A stretch of DNA of 64,000 bases. Origin: JACKIC01 sp964543795. Its GTDB lineage: Bacteria; Planctomycetota; UBA1135; UBA2386. The first letter of the stretch is position 1. Each line of letters begins with the position of its first letter. The stretch is from positions 1 to 64,000 of the forward strand of contig CAZIZN010000018.1 of NCBI GenBank assembly GCA_964543795.1. The letters run 5' to 3'. A program made the translations under genes and the position numbers. Below are positions 35,222 through 44,625 of this stretch, one piece after another. Under the pieces are notes generated by a model. The model was not told the origin of the DNA and did no database searches. It saw only the letters and a program-made list of their open reading frames with translations.

Positions 35222-35755
35222 ATGATGCACCGCTTCCAGATCTCGCTCGCCGACGTCGACCGCGGCGTCTACGAAGAGCTCGATCTGCGCGCCGCGCGGC
35301 ACCCTTCCGAAGACAACCCGTACCTGCTGACGCGCGTGCTGGCCCACGCCCTCGAACAGAAGGAGGGGCTGGCGTTCAGCAAGGGGCTCGCCGAGGCCGA
35401 CGAACCCGCGCTCTGGGTCAGGAGCCCCGACGGCCGCGTGCTCGACTGGATCGAGGTCGGCGCGCCCGCGGCGGACCGGCTGCACCGCGCCGCGAAGCTC
35501 GCCGAGCGCGTCGTGGTCTACGCGCACCGCCGCCCGGACCTGCTCGTGCAGCGCGCCGCCAAGGAACGCATCCACCGCGCCGACGAGATCCGGCTCGTGC
35601 GGGTGCCGCTGGACCTGCTCGACTGGCTCGAACGTCGGCTCGACCGCAACAACCGGTGGGACCTGTCGGTGAACGAAGGCCTCGTCTCGATCGTGATCGG
35701 CAACGAGGTCGGCGAAGGCGTGTTCGCGTCGGCACCGCTGGTGCCACGGGAGTGA
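35222..35755 (+). CDS. yaeQ: YaeQ-family protein
   Basis: 177 residues. MHRFQISLADVDRGVYEELDLRAARHPSEDNPYLLTRVLAHAL is the family's N-terminal signature, and ALWVRSPDGRVLDWIEVGAPAADRLHRAAKLAERVVVYAHR matches its PD-(D/E)XK-nuclease-like core, where the D-W-I-E and V-Y segments are typical. Members are soluble cytosolic proteins whose function is poorly understood. It is divergent from the efflux operon with 61 bp between start codons, so the promoters must overlap. Confidence 0.9.
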   Translation: MMHRFQISLADVDRGVYEELDLRAARHPSEDNPYLLTRVLAHALEQKEGLAFSKGLAEADEPALWVRSPDGRVLDWIEVGAPAADRLHRAAKLAERVVVYAHRRPDLLVQRAAKERIHRADEIRLVRVPLDLLDWLERRLDRNNRWDLSVNEGLVSIVIGNEVGEGVFASAPLVPRE

Positions 35756-35855
35756 GAGCGACCGGCCGGCGCAGACGGCGGAGCTTCCGCCCACAGAGCG
35801 GTTCGTGCCGCTATCCTCTCGGGGCCCTTCCACCGCCAGGTCTCCGAACACACCG

Positions 35856-35900
35856 ATGAACCGCATCCTCGCCCTGGCCCTCGACGCCACGATCGGCTGA
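35856..35900 (+). CDS. 14-codon upstream frame coupled to the bacilliredoxin-like gene
   Basis: ATG at 35856, MNRILALALDATIG, then TGA at 35898-35900, which shares one base with the next gene's ATG (TGATG). Such an overlap usually couples translation. It may be a leader peptide or a leftover gene start. No attenuator structure is evident. Confidence 0.3.
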   Translation: MNRILALALDATIG

Positions 35901-36232
35901 TGACCGAGAGCGCGCTGCACAGCCTCGACGACTACGAGCGCGCGATCGCGCAGCCGCGCGTGCTGCTGTTCAAACACAGCCCCGTCTGCCCGATCAGCGC
36001 CGCCGCCCGCGAGCACTACGAAGCGTTCCGCAAGGAGCACCCCGACGCACCGACGGCGTTCGTCGACGTGATCGACGAACGCGCCACGGCGCGCGGCCTC
36101 GCCGAGCGCTGCGGCGTGCGCCACGAATCGCCGCAGGCGATCCTGTTCGAGGCGGGCCGGCCCGTCTGGCACGCGAGCCACGGGGCGATCACCGCCGCAG
36201 CACTCGCCGCGGCCTGGGCGCCGCGCTGCTGA
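35900..36232 (+). CDS. YtxJ-type monothiol bacilliredoxin-like protein
   Basis: 110 residues with a thioredoxin-like fold. VLLFKHSPVCPISAAAREHYEAF carries the family's CPIS active-site motif (C30) in place of C-X-X-C, followed by AFVDVIDERATARGLAERCGVRHESPQAILFEAGRPVWHASHG. In Bacillus-type organisms such proteins remove bacillithiol from S-thiolated proteins. Whether this organism makes bacillithiol is not shown by the window. A tiny upstream frame overlaps its start codon by one base. Confidence 0.8.
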   Translation: MTESALHSLDDYERAIAQPRVLLFKHSPVCPISAAAREHYEAFRKEHPDAPTAFVDVIDERATARGLAERCGVRHESPQAILFEAGRPVWHASHGAITAAALAAAWAPRC

Positions 36233-36250
36233 GCCGACGCCACGCGCCGC

Positions 36251-37100
36251 TCAGCGCGGCCGTCGCAGCAGACCCCGCTCGCGCAACGCGACGAGCCGTC
36301 CGGGCACGTTCGTCGTGATCAGGTCGCAGCCGAACGCCGCCGCACCGAGCAGCGACAGGTCCGGATCGACGGTGTAGACGCACAGGAGCCGTCCCTGGGC
36401 CCGGATCGAAGCTGCGGCATCGACGTCGAGCGTGCGGTGGTCCCAGTGCACGAGCCGGGCGCCCGTGCGCCGCCTCGGCGAGGCGCGCCGATGTCGGTTC
36501 CTTGCCGCCGAGCGCCCCCAGCAGCAGCCTCGGTTCGGCGCGGTGCACCGCGGCGAGCCACTCCCAGTCGAACGCCTGCACGAGCACGCGATCGACGGCG
36601 CGCAGCCGCCGCAGTTCGGCGACGAGCGCCTGCGGATCGCCGCCCTTGCGCTCGACCATCGGCACGGCGGAGCCGATCGCCGCGAGCGCTTCCTCGAGCG
36701 TCGGCACGCGTTCGCCGGCGAACTTCGGATCGCGCCACCGGCCGGCGTCGAGCCGCCCGATCTCGGCGCGCGTCAGGGAGTCGATCCGGATCTCCTTCTT
36801 CCCGAACACCGTCGCCGCGTCGGTCGTGCGATCCACCGTCGCGTCGTGCATGCACACCCACGTGCCGCAGCGCGCCTGCCAGACGTCGAACTCGACGACC
36901 TCGGCGCCAACGTCCACCGCCGCGCGCAGCGCGGCGACGGTGTTCTCGGGATGGTCGGAGCTGGCGCCGCGGTGTGCGACGACGAGCGGCGCCTTCGCCG
37001 CCGCCCGCTGCAGGTGCAGGAACAGCGCCTGCTCCTGGGCGACGGCGAGCGCCGCGCAGACGAACGGCGCCGCGAGACGGAGGACGGATCGGACGCGCAT
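36251..37100 (-). pseudogene. Glycerophosphodiester phosphodiesterase, frameshifted
   Basis: From the ATG at 37100: a signal peptide (LRLAAPFVCAALAVAQ), then the GDPD core APLVVAHRGASSDHPENTVAAL with the catalytic HRG, EFDVWQARCGTWVCMHDATVDRTTD with the metal-binding E/D and second His, and PMVERKGGDP. After SARLAEA (about 36470) the reading frame changes. The correct ending, ARLVHWDHRTLDVDAAASIRAQGRLLCVYTVDPDLS...CDLITTNVPGRL, lies one base out and stops at 36251. The 850-nt span is one base over a multiple of three, which fits a single insertion. It could be a sequencing error or a recent mutation, because both halves are otherwise well kept. Confidence 0.8.
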
Positions 37101-37104
37101 CGGA

Positions 37105-38703
37105 TCAGTTTCGCGGCGCGGCACCCGGATTCGAGCCCACGCTTCGTGAAGGTTCGCGTCCCGGCGTGTCGCCGCGCCCCTCTCGTCCGGTCTGCCGCTG
37201 CAGCAACCGCCGCACCTGCTCCTGCTTCGCCTCGGTGAACCCGTAGGCGCACAGGATCGCGCCCGCAGCGCAGAAGAACCCTCCGACGCCCGGCCCGAAC
37301 TGCAGCCGCAGGACCTGCTGCACGAACTCACCCTGTTCCTCGTTGGGCTCGAAGCCGGCGAGGTCGAGCACCAGCCCCGCGAGGCCGATGGCCGCCGCGC
37401 GCGCCACCTTGCTCGCGAAGCGCCAGACGCCGAAGTACACGCCCGAACGCAGCTGCTTCGTGCGCACGCGGTCGTGGTCGATCACGTCGGTCAGCAGCGC
37501 GTCGATCAGCACGATGCAGCCCACCAGACTGCCGAGCACGACGCCGCCGAGGACGAGGGTGGTATGGAACGCGCCGCGGGGGACCAGCAGGTAGAGCGCG
37601 CTGGTGCCGAGCCCGAGCGCGAACGAGCCGACGACGAGCAGCCGGCGTTTGGCGACCCGCCGCGCTGCCGCGACCCAACCGAGGATCGAGACGGTGAACA
37701 CCAGCAGGAACACCGCGAGCAGTTGCTGGACCTGCGCCTCGTCGAGGTCGAGCAGGTAGCGGTAGTAGTACTGCGCCGTCGTGTAGTTGACGCCGATGCC
37801 GATCGTCGCCACGACGTAGGCCGCGAGCAGCGGCCGCAGCGGCCGGCTGCGCAGCGCCGTCGCGAAGGAGCGCAACAGCGGCGGCGCGGCGGCAGGCCGC
37901 GCCGGCACCGGCAGGGCCGCCGTCGCGCGCCAGCTCACGAGCGAGGCGCCCACGACGGCGAACGCGACGACCAGGCTGGCCATCGGCGACGCCGCCGCGC
38001 TGCCGCGGCCGGCGACGAGGAAGAGCGTGGGCGCGCCCACCGCGAGCACGGCGCCGAGGTTCGCGAAGGCGAAGCGCCAGCCGAGCAGCGACGTGCGGAC
38101 CTGCGGCAGCTCGGAGAGTTCGCCCGTCATCGCCGTGTAGGGAATCGACAGCACGGTCATGCCGAGGTTCAGCACGCCGTAGCTGAACAGCAGCCAGGCG
38201 AACTTCGCCAGCTGGCCGTCCATCGCGGGCGGCCAGAACACGAGCAGCAGACCGGCCGCGAGCGCGACCGCCCCGAGCGGCAGGTAGCCGCGGCGGCCGC
38301 CGAAGCGGTGGCGCGTGCGGTCGCTGATCGAACCCATCACGGGATCGGCGACGGCGTCGAGCAGCAGCACGGCGCCGAGCGCGAACCCGGCGAGGCTCGG
38401 CGAGAGCCCGACCTCGTCGGTGTAGAAGATCAGCAGGTAGATCCGCACCAACGTCTCGACGGCGTTGATGCCGGTCTCGGCGAAGGCGTAGCCGACCTGC
38501 TCCGCGAGGGACGGGCTGCGGGGGCCGACGGCGCGGCCGGGTTGGGTCGACGGCGAGGGCAGGCGGGCGCAGCGTAGCCAGGGAGGAGCACAGGGCCCTT
38601 CTTTTCCGTGGCTCGCCGTCGACCTGCCGCCCGGCGCGATGCCGGCGGCGCCGACGACCCGCGCACCCGAACCCGAAGGTACGTCGTCGGGGGTTGTCGC
38701 CAT
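37105..38703 (-). CDS. MFS transporter, GPH/melibiose-symporter type
   Basis: About 450 residues of MFS fold start at SLAEQVGYAFAETGINAVETLVRIYLLIFYTDEVGLSP, followed by DAVADPVMGSISDRTRHRFGGRRGYLPLGA, the typical GPH-family loop 2-3 motif, and roughly 12 hydrophobic helices. The group moves sugars or related solutes with Na+ or H+. The start is uncertain: 38703 gives MATTPDD plus a 60-residue tail-like leader that is not family-like, and no ATG, GTG or TTG is seen nearer the domain. The gene stops 4 bp from the GDPD start, so they may be co-transcribed. Confidence 0.8.
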   Translation of the reverse strand: MATTPDDVPSGSGARVVGAAGIAPGGRSTASHGKEGPCAPPWLRCARLPSPSTQPGRAVGPRSPSLAEQVGYAFAETGINAVETLVRIYLLIFYTDEVGLSPSLAGFALGAVLLLDAVADPVMGSISDRTRHRFGGRRGYLPLGAVALAAGLLLVFWPPAMDGQLAKFAWLLFSYGVLNLGMTVLSIPYTAMTGELSELPQVRTSLLGWRFAFANLGAVLAVGAPTLFLVAGRGSAAASPMASLVVAFAVVGASLVSWRATAALPVPARPAAAPPLLRSFATALRSRPLRPLLAAYVVATIGIGVNYTTAQYYYRYLLDLDEAQVQQLLAVFLLVFTVSILGWVAAARRVAKRRLLVVGSFALGLGTSALYLLVPRGAFHTTLVLGGVVLGSLVGCIVLIDALLTDVIDHDRVRTKQLRSGVYFGVWRFASKVARAAAIGLAGLVLDLAGFEPNEEQGEFVQQVLRLQFGPGVGGFFCAAGAILCAYGFTEAKQEQVRRLLQRQTGREGRGDTPGREPSRSVGSNPGAAPRN

Positions 38704-38729
38704 CGTCCCCACGCGATCCCATCGACACC

Positions 38730-40085
38730 ATGCTCTCGGCACCGCGGCTGGCCCCGTTCGTATTCGCGCTGGGTCTGCCGTTGGTGCATCTCGGCGCCCA
38801 GGCGCGCTGGCAGCCGGTCGATCCTCTCCTGCCCGCCGGCCCCCCGCGCCTGATGCACGCGATGGCCGCCGCTCCGGACGGCGGCGTGCTGCTGTTCGGC
38901 GGACATTCGGCGACCAACAACTACGCGCCGACCAACCAGCTGTGGCGATGGCGCAACGACACCTGGACGCAGGTCTCCGCCACGAACGTGCCGCCGGCGC
39001 GCCGCGGCGCGAAGATGGCGCTCGACACCGTGCGCCGCCGCGTCGTGATGCACGGCGGCTACCTCATGTCGGACACGTGGGAATGGGACGGCGTGGACTG
39101 GCACCTCACCAACGCCGGCACCGGCAACGTGCCGGCCGGACTCATCCACTCGGGCTTCTGCTTCGACGGCGCGCGCGGTCGCTGCGTGCTCTACGGCGGC
39201 AGCTTCGGCAACAGCACCTGGTACTCCGAGACGTGGGAGTACGACGGCGGCACGTGGGTGCTGCGGCACGCGACCTTCCCGCCGATGCAGGAGGTTCCCA
39301 CGATGGCCTTCGACACGCGGCGCAACCGCAGCGTGATGGTCGCCAGGGGCGTCGGTCAGACCAACACGTGGGAGTGGGACGGCAACGGCTGGCACTTCGT
39401 CGGCACGCTCCCGGCGACGGCACCGGACGGCGGTCTCGCGGTCTACGACGAGGCGCGCGCCCGCACCGTGTTCCTGGCCAGCGGTTCGTCGCTGACGCCA
39501 GGGGCGCCGCAGCCGACCTGGGAGTGGGACGGCAGCGCGTGGCTGCAGCGCTCGTCGGACACCGACCTGCTGCGGAGCGGCGCGGCGATGGTCGCGGACC
39601 CCGAGACGGGATCGATCTGGTACTACGGCGGCGCAGAGGCGGTGACCTGGACCTCGGTGACCACGATGCGGCAGTATCGCAGCGACGCGAATGCGTCGTA
39701 CCGGTCGTTCGGCACGGCCTGCGGCGCGCCCGAGCCCAGGCTCCTCGTGCGCGACTGGCCGTGGCTCGGCGACACGATGCGCGTGCGGGTCACGGCGGCG
39801 AGCCAGTCGTTCGGCGTGCTCAACTCCGGCTTCTCGAACACGAACCACCTCGGCACGCCACTGCCTCTCGACCTGTCGTCGTTCGGCCTGCCAGGGTGCC
39901 ACGCCTACGTCGGTCCTGACGTCGCGACCGCGCTGTCGCTGGCCACCGGCGAGGCGACCTTCGCGCTGGCCGTGCCCGCCGATCCGAGCCTGCTGGGCCT
40001 GCAGTTCTTCCAACAGGTCCTGACGCTCCGGAACGGGGCGTTCGCCGCGAGCGCCGGGGCCGAGGTTCGCACGGGCCTGCGCTGA
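38730..40085 (+). CDS. Kelch-repeat secreted protein with planctomycete C-terminal module
   Basis: 451 residues with an N-terminal signal (LAPFVFALGLPLVHLGAQA). Kelch-type blades are seen in GGVLLFGGHSATNNYAPTNQLWRW, KMALDTVRRRVVMHGGYLMSDTWEWDG, RGRCVLYGGSFGNSTWYSETWEYDGG, RNRSVMVARGVGQTNTWEWDG and AWLQRSS, giving about five to six blades of a propeller. From about residue 330 the fold changes to FGTACGAPEPRLLVRDWPWLGDTMRV...LPLDLSSFGLPGCHAYVGPD...LLGLQFFQQVLTL, the module also found in the lamin-tail protein. A surface or secreted binding protein is likely. Confidence 0.8.
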   Translation: MLSAPRLAPFVFALGLPLVHLGAQARWQPVDPLLPAGPPRLMHAMAAAPDGGVLLFGGHSATNNYAPTNQLWRWRNDTWTQVSATNVPPARRGAKMALDTVRRRVVMHGGYLMSDTWEWDGVDWHLTNAGTGNVPAGLIHSGFCFDGARGRCVLYGGSFGNSTWYSETWEYDGGTWVLRHATFPPMQEVPTMAFDTRRNRSVMVARGVGQTNTWEWDGNGWHFVGTLPATAPDGGLAVYDEARARTVFLASGSSLTPGAPQPTWEWDGSAWLQRSSDTDLLRSGAAMVADPETGSIWYYGGAEAVTWTSVTTMRQYRSDANASYRSFGTACGAPEPRLLVRDWPWLGDTMRVRVTAASQSFGVLNSGFSNTNHLGTPLPLDLSSFGLPGCHAYVGPDVATALSLATGEATFALAVPADPSLLGLQFFQQVLTLRNGAFAASAGAEVRTGLR

Positions 40086-40150
40086 CACACGGGAAGATCG
40101 CCGGACCGTCGCCTTCCCACGCGCGCCGATGCGCCGCTAGCCTGCAGACC

Positions 40151-41212
40151 ATGTGGCCCGCCGCCCGACTGCTCCCGACGTCGCTGCTGCTCGGCCTCGC
40201 GTTGGCGCAACAGCCGACGCCCACCGGCACCGGGACGGCCAACTCTGCGGCCGGAGCATCCGCACCGAAGGGCGCGCCGGCGCCGACCGGCACGATCGCG
40301 TTCGCGCGCGGCGGCCGCGTGCTCGCGATCGACGTCGCGACCGGCCGCGAGACGGAGCTCGTGGCGGCGAACGACTACGACCGGCCGCTGCACTGGCTGG
40401 CGACCGGCGAACGCCTGCTCTACTGGAACCACGCCGGCGGCGCGTGGGACCTGTGGGCGGTGACCGCCGACGGCGGTCGCCGCACCAACCTGACGGCGAA
40501 CGCACGCGACAACCGTTCGCCGGCGAGTTCGCCCGACGGCACGCGCATCGCCTTCCACCGCGGCGGCGACGGGCTCTGGGTGATGCGCGCCGACGGCAGC
40601 GAGCCCCGCCGCCTCGATCCGCGCGGCCACCGCGACGCGCCGCCGGCCTGGTCGCCGAGCGGCCACCGGCTCGCGTTCACGCACCTCGAGTCCCTGCCCG
40701 AGGACAGGGTCCGGATGGTCGTCGTGCAGCTCGACCTGCGGAACGACGAGGTCGCCGCGGCGCGCGAACTCGGCGACGGCGAGGCCGCGGCGTTCCTCGC
40801 CGAGGATCGCCTGCTGGTCGAGGGATGGAGCCGCGGCCGGCACGAGCTGATCGTCGTCGATCTCGCGGCGGGCACGCAGCAGCCGCTCACCGACTCGCCC
40901 GCGCGCGACGGGCGCGCGGCGCTCTCGCCCGATCGCGCGACGATCGCCTGGATCGAGCAGCGCGAGGCCGGCAGCGTGTTGCGCGCGATGCGCAGCGACG
41001 GCAGCGCGGCGCGGGATCTGGCGCCGATCGCCGACGCCTACGCGCCGCCGAGCTTCTCGCCCGACGGCCGCTTCGTCGCCTTCGAGACCGGCGACCGGCG
41101 CGACACGATCGACGTGTGGATCGTGGGCTGCGACGGCGGCGCCGCGCGTCGCCTGACCACCGGGGGCGGCCGCTTCCCCGTGTGGCGGCCGCGCGCGCGC
41201 GGCTCGCGCTGA
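40151..41212 (+). CDS. TolB-like beta-propeller protein
   Basis: 353 residues with a signal peptide (LLPTSLLLGLALAQQ) and a Pro/Thr/Ala linker. PD40/WD40-like blades follow: GTIAFARGGRVLAIDVATGRE, RLLYWNHAGGAWDLWAVTADGGRRTNLT, SSPDGTRIAFHRGGDGLWVMRADGSEPRRL, WSPSGHRLAFTHL, LSPDRATIAWIEQ, FSPDGRFVAFETGDRRDTIDVWIVGCDGGAARRLTTGGG. It resembles TolB or the propeller half of tricorn-like proteases, but no Pal/TolA genes lie near, so it may simply bind peptides or glycans. A 42-bp gap separates it from the MscK-type gene. Confidence 0.78.
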   Translation: MWPAARLLPTSLLLGLALAQQPTPTGTGTANSAAGASAPKGAPAPTGTIAFARGGRVLAIDVATGRETELVAANDYDRPLHWLATGERLLYWNHAGGAWDLWAVTADGGRRTNLTANARDNRSPASSPDGTRIAFHRGGDGLWVMRADGSEPRRLDPRGHRDAPPAWSPSGHRLAFTHLESLPEDRVRMVVVQLDLRNDEVAAARELGDGEAAAFLAEDRLLVEGWSRGRHELIVVDLAAGTQQPLTDSPARDGRAALSPDRATIAWIEQREAGSVLRAMRSDGSAARDLAPIADAYAPPSFSPDGRFVAFETGDRRDTIDVWIVGCDGGAARRLTTGGGRFPVWRPRARGSR

Positions 41213-41254
41213 GGTTGCTGGCGAGGCGGCGCCGAGGCGCTAGGATCGTTCGCG

Positions 41255-44200
41255 ATGCGGCGTCTCGCGAGCTGGTTGCTGACGGCCCTCTCGGCCCTCC
41301 CGCTCGCGGCCCAGGACCCCGCCGCGGCGGCGCAGGATCCGGCCGCGGCGCCCGCTGCGATCCAGAAGCGGATCGACGAGCTCACGACCGACGAATCGCT
41401 CGCCGCCGACGCGAAGACCACCGCTCTCGAAGCACTGCGCCGCGCGCTCGAGTCGGCCAAACACCTCGAAACCCTGCGGGCCAGCCTGCAGACCGCCGCC
41501 GCGGCGAAGGCCAGCGCACCAGACCGCCTCGCCAGCCGACAGGCCGAACTGACGGCACTCGAGGGCAACAAGCCCGGCCCGGCGCGCCCCGACCTCCCGC
41601 TCGTCGACCTCGAACAGGGCTTCGCCACGGCACAGCAGGCGCAGACCCTGGCGCAGCAGCAGGCCGCCGACCTCGACAAGGAGACCGCGCGGCGCGCCGA
41701 GCGCCGCGCCGCGGTGCCGACGCGCATCGCCGAGCTGCAGAAGCGGCTCGGCGCCCTGCCGCAATCGCTCCCGGACGCGCCCGAGGTCGATTCTCGCGTG
41801 CGCAGCGCGCAACGCCTGGCGCTGCAGCAGGAGCGCCTCGAACTCGAGGCCGAGATCGCCGCAGCGCAGGCCGAACTGCAGACCTACGACGCCGAGACCG
41901 AGCTGCTCCGCACGGAGCGCGACCTGGCCGCGCGCCGCGTGACCGCCGCCAAGGCCGATGCCGACGCCTGGCTCCTACCGCTGCAGGCCGCCCGCGCGGC
42001 CGCGGCACAGCGCGCCGAGCAGGAGGCCAGGCTCGCCCAGCTCGCCGCCGATCCCCGCGTCAAGAAGCTGGCCGATGCCAACGCCGGACTCGCCGCCGAG
42101 ATCGCGCGACTCGGCGAGACACGGGACCGCGTCGAACGCGACCGGTTGTCCCGCGTGGCCGAACTCGCCCGACTGCAACAGGACTTCGACGAGGTGAAAC
42201 GCCGCACCGAGCTGGTCGGCGCCACGGACGCGATCGGCGCGCTGCTGCGGCAACGCCGCATGCAGCTGGCACAGGTCGCCCGGATCAACCAGCAGGAGAG
42301 CAGGAGCCGCAGCGAGTCGATCGCCGACGCACAACTGCGCAGCCTCGAATTCGACGAACGGCGGCGGCGGCTCGTCGAGGACCCCGACGCCTGGCTCGTG
42401 GCCGAGCTGGGCGGCGTCGAGATCGTGCGCGACCTGCCGCCGTTCGTGCTCGAGGAGGCCCGGCGCCTGCGCGACGCGCGGCGCGACCTGCTCCGGCAGC
42501 TGACCGAAGGCTACGCGAGCCTGCTCGTCACGCAGATCGACCTCGCGAGCGCCGAGCGGCAGCTGACCGCCCTGATCGCCGGCTACCGCACCTACGTGAC
42601 CGAGCGCGTGCTCGGCATCCGCAGCAGCAAGCCGATCTGGCAGTACGACTTCGCGGCGACGCTGGCGGCTGCGGAGTGGTTCGCGCGCCCGTCGCACTGG
42701 GCCGACTTCGCCGTCGTCGCGTACGGCGTGCTGATCGCGCCGGCGTGGCCGCTGCTCGTGGCACTGGTTCTGACGGTGCTGTTCGGCATGCGGCGCACCC
42801 TGGTCGGCCGGCTGCAGGCGCACGGCGAACTGGCCGCGCGCGGCTCGACGGTCGCCTACCTGCCGACCGCGCTCGCCGCTCTGGACACGCTGCTGCTCGC
42901 GACCCCCCTGCCGACCGCGCTGTGGTTCGTGGGCACGATGCTGCTCGGCGCGCCCGAGAGCACGGAGTTCGTCAAAGCCGTCGCCATCGGCTTGCAGCAC
43001 ACCGGGTGGGCCCTGCTGCTGGTGACGGTGCTGGCGCAGGTGGTGCGCGTCAAGGGTCTGGCGGAGGCGCACTTCCAGTGGCAGACCACGACGATCGCAC
43101 GTCTCCGTGCGAACCTGCCGCTGCTGCTGCTGTCGGTGCTGCCGTTCGTGCTGCTGCTCGGCGCCATCGAGGCGCCCGGCGACGACAGCTGGCTCGGGTC
43201 GGTCGGCGCACTGCTGCTGGCGGGCCAGCTCGCGGTCCTGCTGACGGTGTTCTGGCGGCTGCTGCACCCGAGCACGGGGATCGTCGGCGGCGCCGGCCAG
43301 ACGGTGAACCCCGCCGTACACCGGCTGCGACGCCTCTGGTTCCTGCTCGGCGTCGGCACGCCGCTGCTGCTGCTGGTGATGGTCGTCCTCGGTTACGAGT
43401 ACACCGCCCTGCAGCTGGCGCGGCGGCTGCACCTCACGTTCGGCGCGGTGCTCGTCGCCGTACTGGTGCAGGCGATGATCCTGCGCGGTCTCCTGCTCGA
43501 ACGGCGCCGGCTGCAGCTGCGCCACATGCAGGAACGGCTGGCGGCGGCAAAGGCCGGCGAATTGCCGGCGGGGGCCGACACCGGCGCCGCCGGCGCCGAC
43601 CCCGGCTCCCTGGCTCGGCAGACGCAGACGCTCGTGCGCGGCGCCGTGACCGTCGCCGCGGCCGTCGCGACCTTCCAGATCTGGATCGACGTGCTGCCGG
43701 CCCTGGGCCTGCTCCGCCGCGTCGAACTCTGGTCGACGCTGGCCGCCGACGGCACCGCGAGTGCGATCACGCTCGCCGACCTGCTGCTCGCCGGCTTCGT
43801 GCTGCTCGCCGCCGGTGCCGCGGCCCGCAACCTGCCGGCACTGCTCGAACTGCTCGTGCTGCAGCGGCTGCGCATGCAGGCGGGCGAACGACACGCGATC
43901 TCGACGCTGGCGCGCTACGGCATCCTGATCGTCGGCGGCGTGCTCGCGTTCGGCGCGATCGGCATCGGTTGGAGCAAGATCCAGTGGCTCGTCGCCGCCG
44001 TCTCGCTCGGCCTCGGTTTCGGCCTGCAGGAGATCTTCGCGAACTTCGTCAGCGGACTGATCCTGCTCGTCGAGCGGCCCATCCGCGTCGGCGACATCGT
44101 GCAGATCGGCGAGACGATCGGCCGCGTCGCGCGCATCCAGATCCGCGCCACCACGATCCAGGACTGGGACCGGAAGGAGCTGGTCGTGCCCAACCGCGAG

Positions 44201-44593
44201 TTCGTGACCAGCCGGTTCGTGAACTGGACGCTCAGCGACGGCGTCGTGCGCTGGGTCGTGCCCGTCGGCATCGCCTACGGCAGCGACACGGAACGCGCCC
44301 TCGAACTGCTCACGGCCGCGGCGAAGCGATCGCGGTTCGTGCGCGACACGCCGCCGGTCGAGGCGGTGATGGTCGCCTTCGGGGCGAGCACGATCGACCT
44401 GAACCTGCGCATCTTCATCGACATGAACACGCTCGAGCCGAGGTGGCTGACCGATCTGCTGCAGGACATCGACCGGTCGTTCCGCGAGGCCGGCATCGCG
44501 ATCGCTTTCCCGCAGCAGGACGTGCACCTCGACCTCAGCGAGCCGGTGCTCGGCCTGCTGCGCGGGCTGCAGCGCCCGGCGAGTCCTTCGTGA
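41255..44593 (+). CDS. MscK/MscM-type mechanosensitive channel
   Basis: 1112 residues with a signal peptide. A long periplasmic coiled-coil region (about 30-420) has clear heptads (IQKRIDELTTDESLAADAKTTALEALRRALESAKHL and AELARLQQDFDEVKRRTEL). Eight or more TM helices follow (about 480-900). The C-terminal MscS core has TM3 in WLVAAVSLGLGFGLQEIFANFVSGLILLVERPIRVGD, then the beta domain VARIQIRATTIQDWDRKELVVPNREFVTSRFVNWT. This order is that of the large MscS homologues which release ions at hypo-osmotic shock. It lies 32 bp ahead of rpiA. Confidence 0.9.
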   Translation: MRRLASWLLTALSALPLAAQDPAAAAQDPAAAPAAIQKRIDELTTDESLAADAKTTALEALRRALESAKHLETLRASLQTAAAAKASAPDRLASRQAELTALEGNKPGPARPDLPLVDLEQGFATAQQAQTLAQQQAADLDKETARRAERRAAVPTRIAELQKRLGALPQSLPDAPEVDSRVRSAQRLALQQERLELEAEIAAAQAELQTYDAETELLRTERDLAARRVTAAKADADAWLLPLQAARAAAAQRAEQEARLAQLAADPRVKKLADANAGLAAEIARLGETRDRVERDRLSRVAELARLQQDFDEVKRRTELVGATDAIGALLRQRRMQLAQVARINQQESRSRSESIADAQLRSLEFDERRRRLVEDPDAWLVAELGGVEIVRDLPPFVLEEARRLRDARRDLLRQLTEGYASLLVTQIDLASAERQLTALIAGYRTYVTERVLGIRSSKPIWQYDFAATLAAAEWFARPSHWADFAVVAYGVLIAPAWPLLVALVLTVLFGMRRTLVGRLQAHGELAARGSTVAYLPTALAALDTLLLATPLPTALWFVGTMLLGAPESTEFVKAVAIGLQHTGWALLLVTVLAQVVRVKGLAEAHFQWQTTTIARLRANLPLLLLSVLPFVLLLGAIEAPGDDSWLGSVGALLLAGQLAVLLTVFWRLLHPSTGIVGGAGQTVNPAVHRLRRLWFLLGVGTPLLLLVMVVLGYEYTALQLARRLHLTFGAVLVAVLVQAMILRGLLLERRRLQLRHMQERLAAAKAGELPAGADTGAAGADPGSLARQTQTLVRGAVTVAAAVATFQIWIDVLPALGLLRRVELWSTLAADGTASAITLADLLLAGFVLLAAGAAARNLPALLELLVLQRLRMQAGERHAISTLARYGILIVGGVLAFGAIGIGWSKIQWLVAAVSLGLGFGLQEIFANFVSGLILLVERPIRVGDIVQIGETIGRVARIQIRATTIQDWDRKELVVPNREFVTSRFVNWTLSDGVVRWVVPVGIAYGSDTERALELLTAAAKRSRFVRDTPPVEAVMVAFGASTIDLNLRIFIDMNTLEPRWLTDLLQDIDRSFREAGIAIAFPQQDVHLDLSEPVLGLLRGLQRPASPS

Positions 44594-44625
44594 CGGCCGG
44601 CATCCACACTACCCTCTCCTACGCC

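Noticed and set aside
30630..35225. A 1531-codon open frame on the plus strand opposite the RND operon
   Set aside because: It is antisense to two clear genes (pump and adaptor) and its product is Arg/Asp/His-rich noise without domains. Long antisense frames are expected at this GC content.
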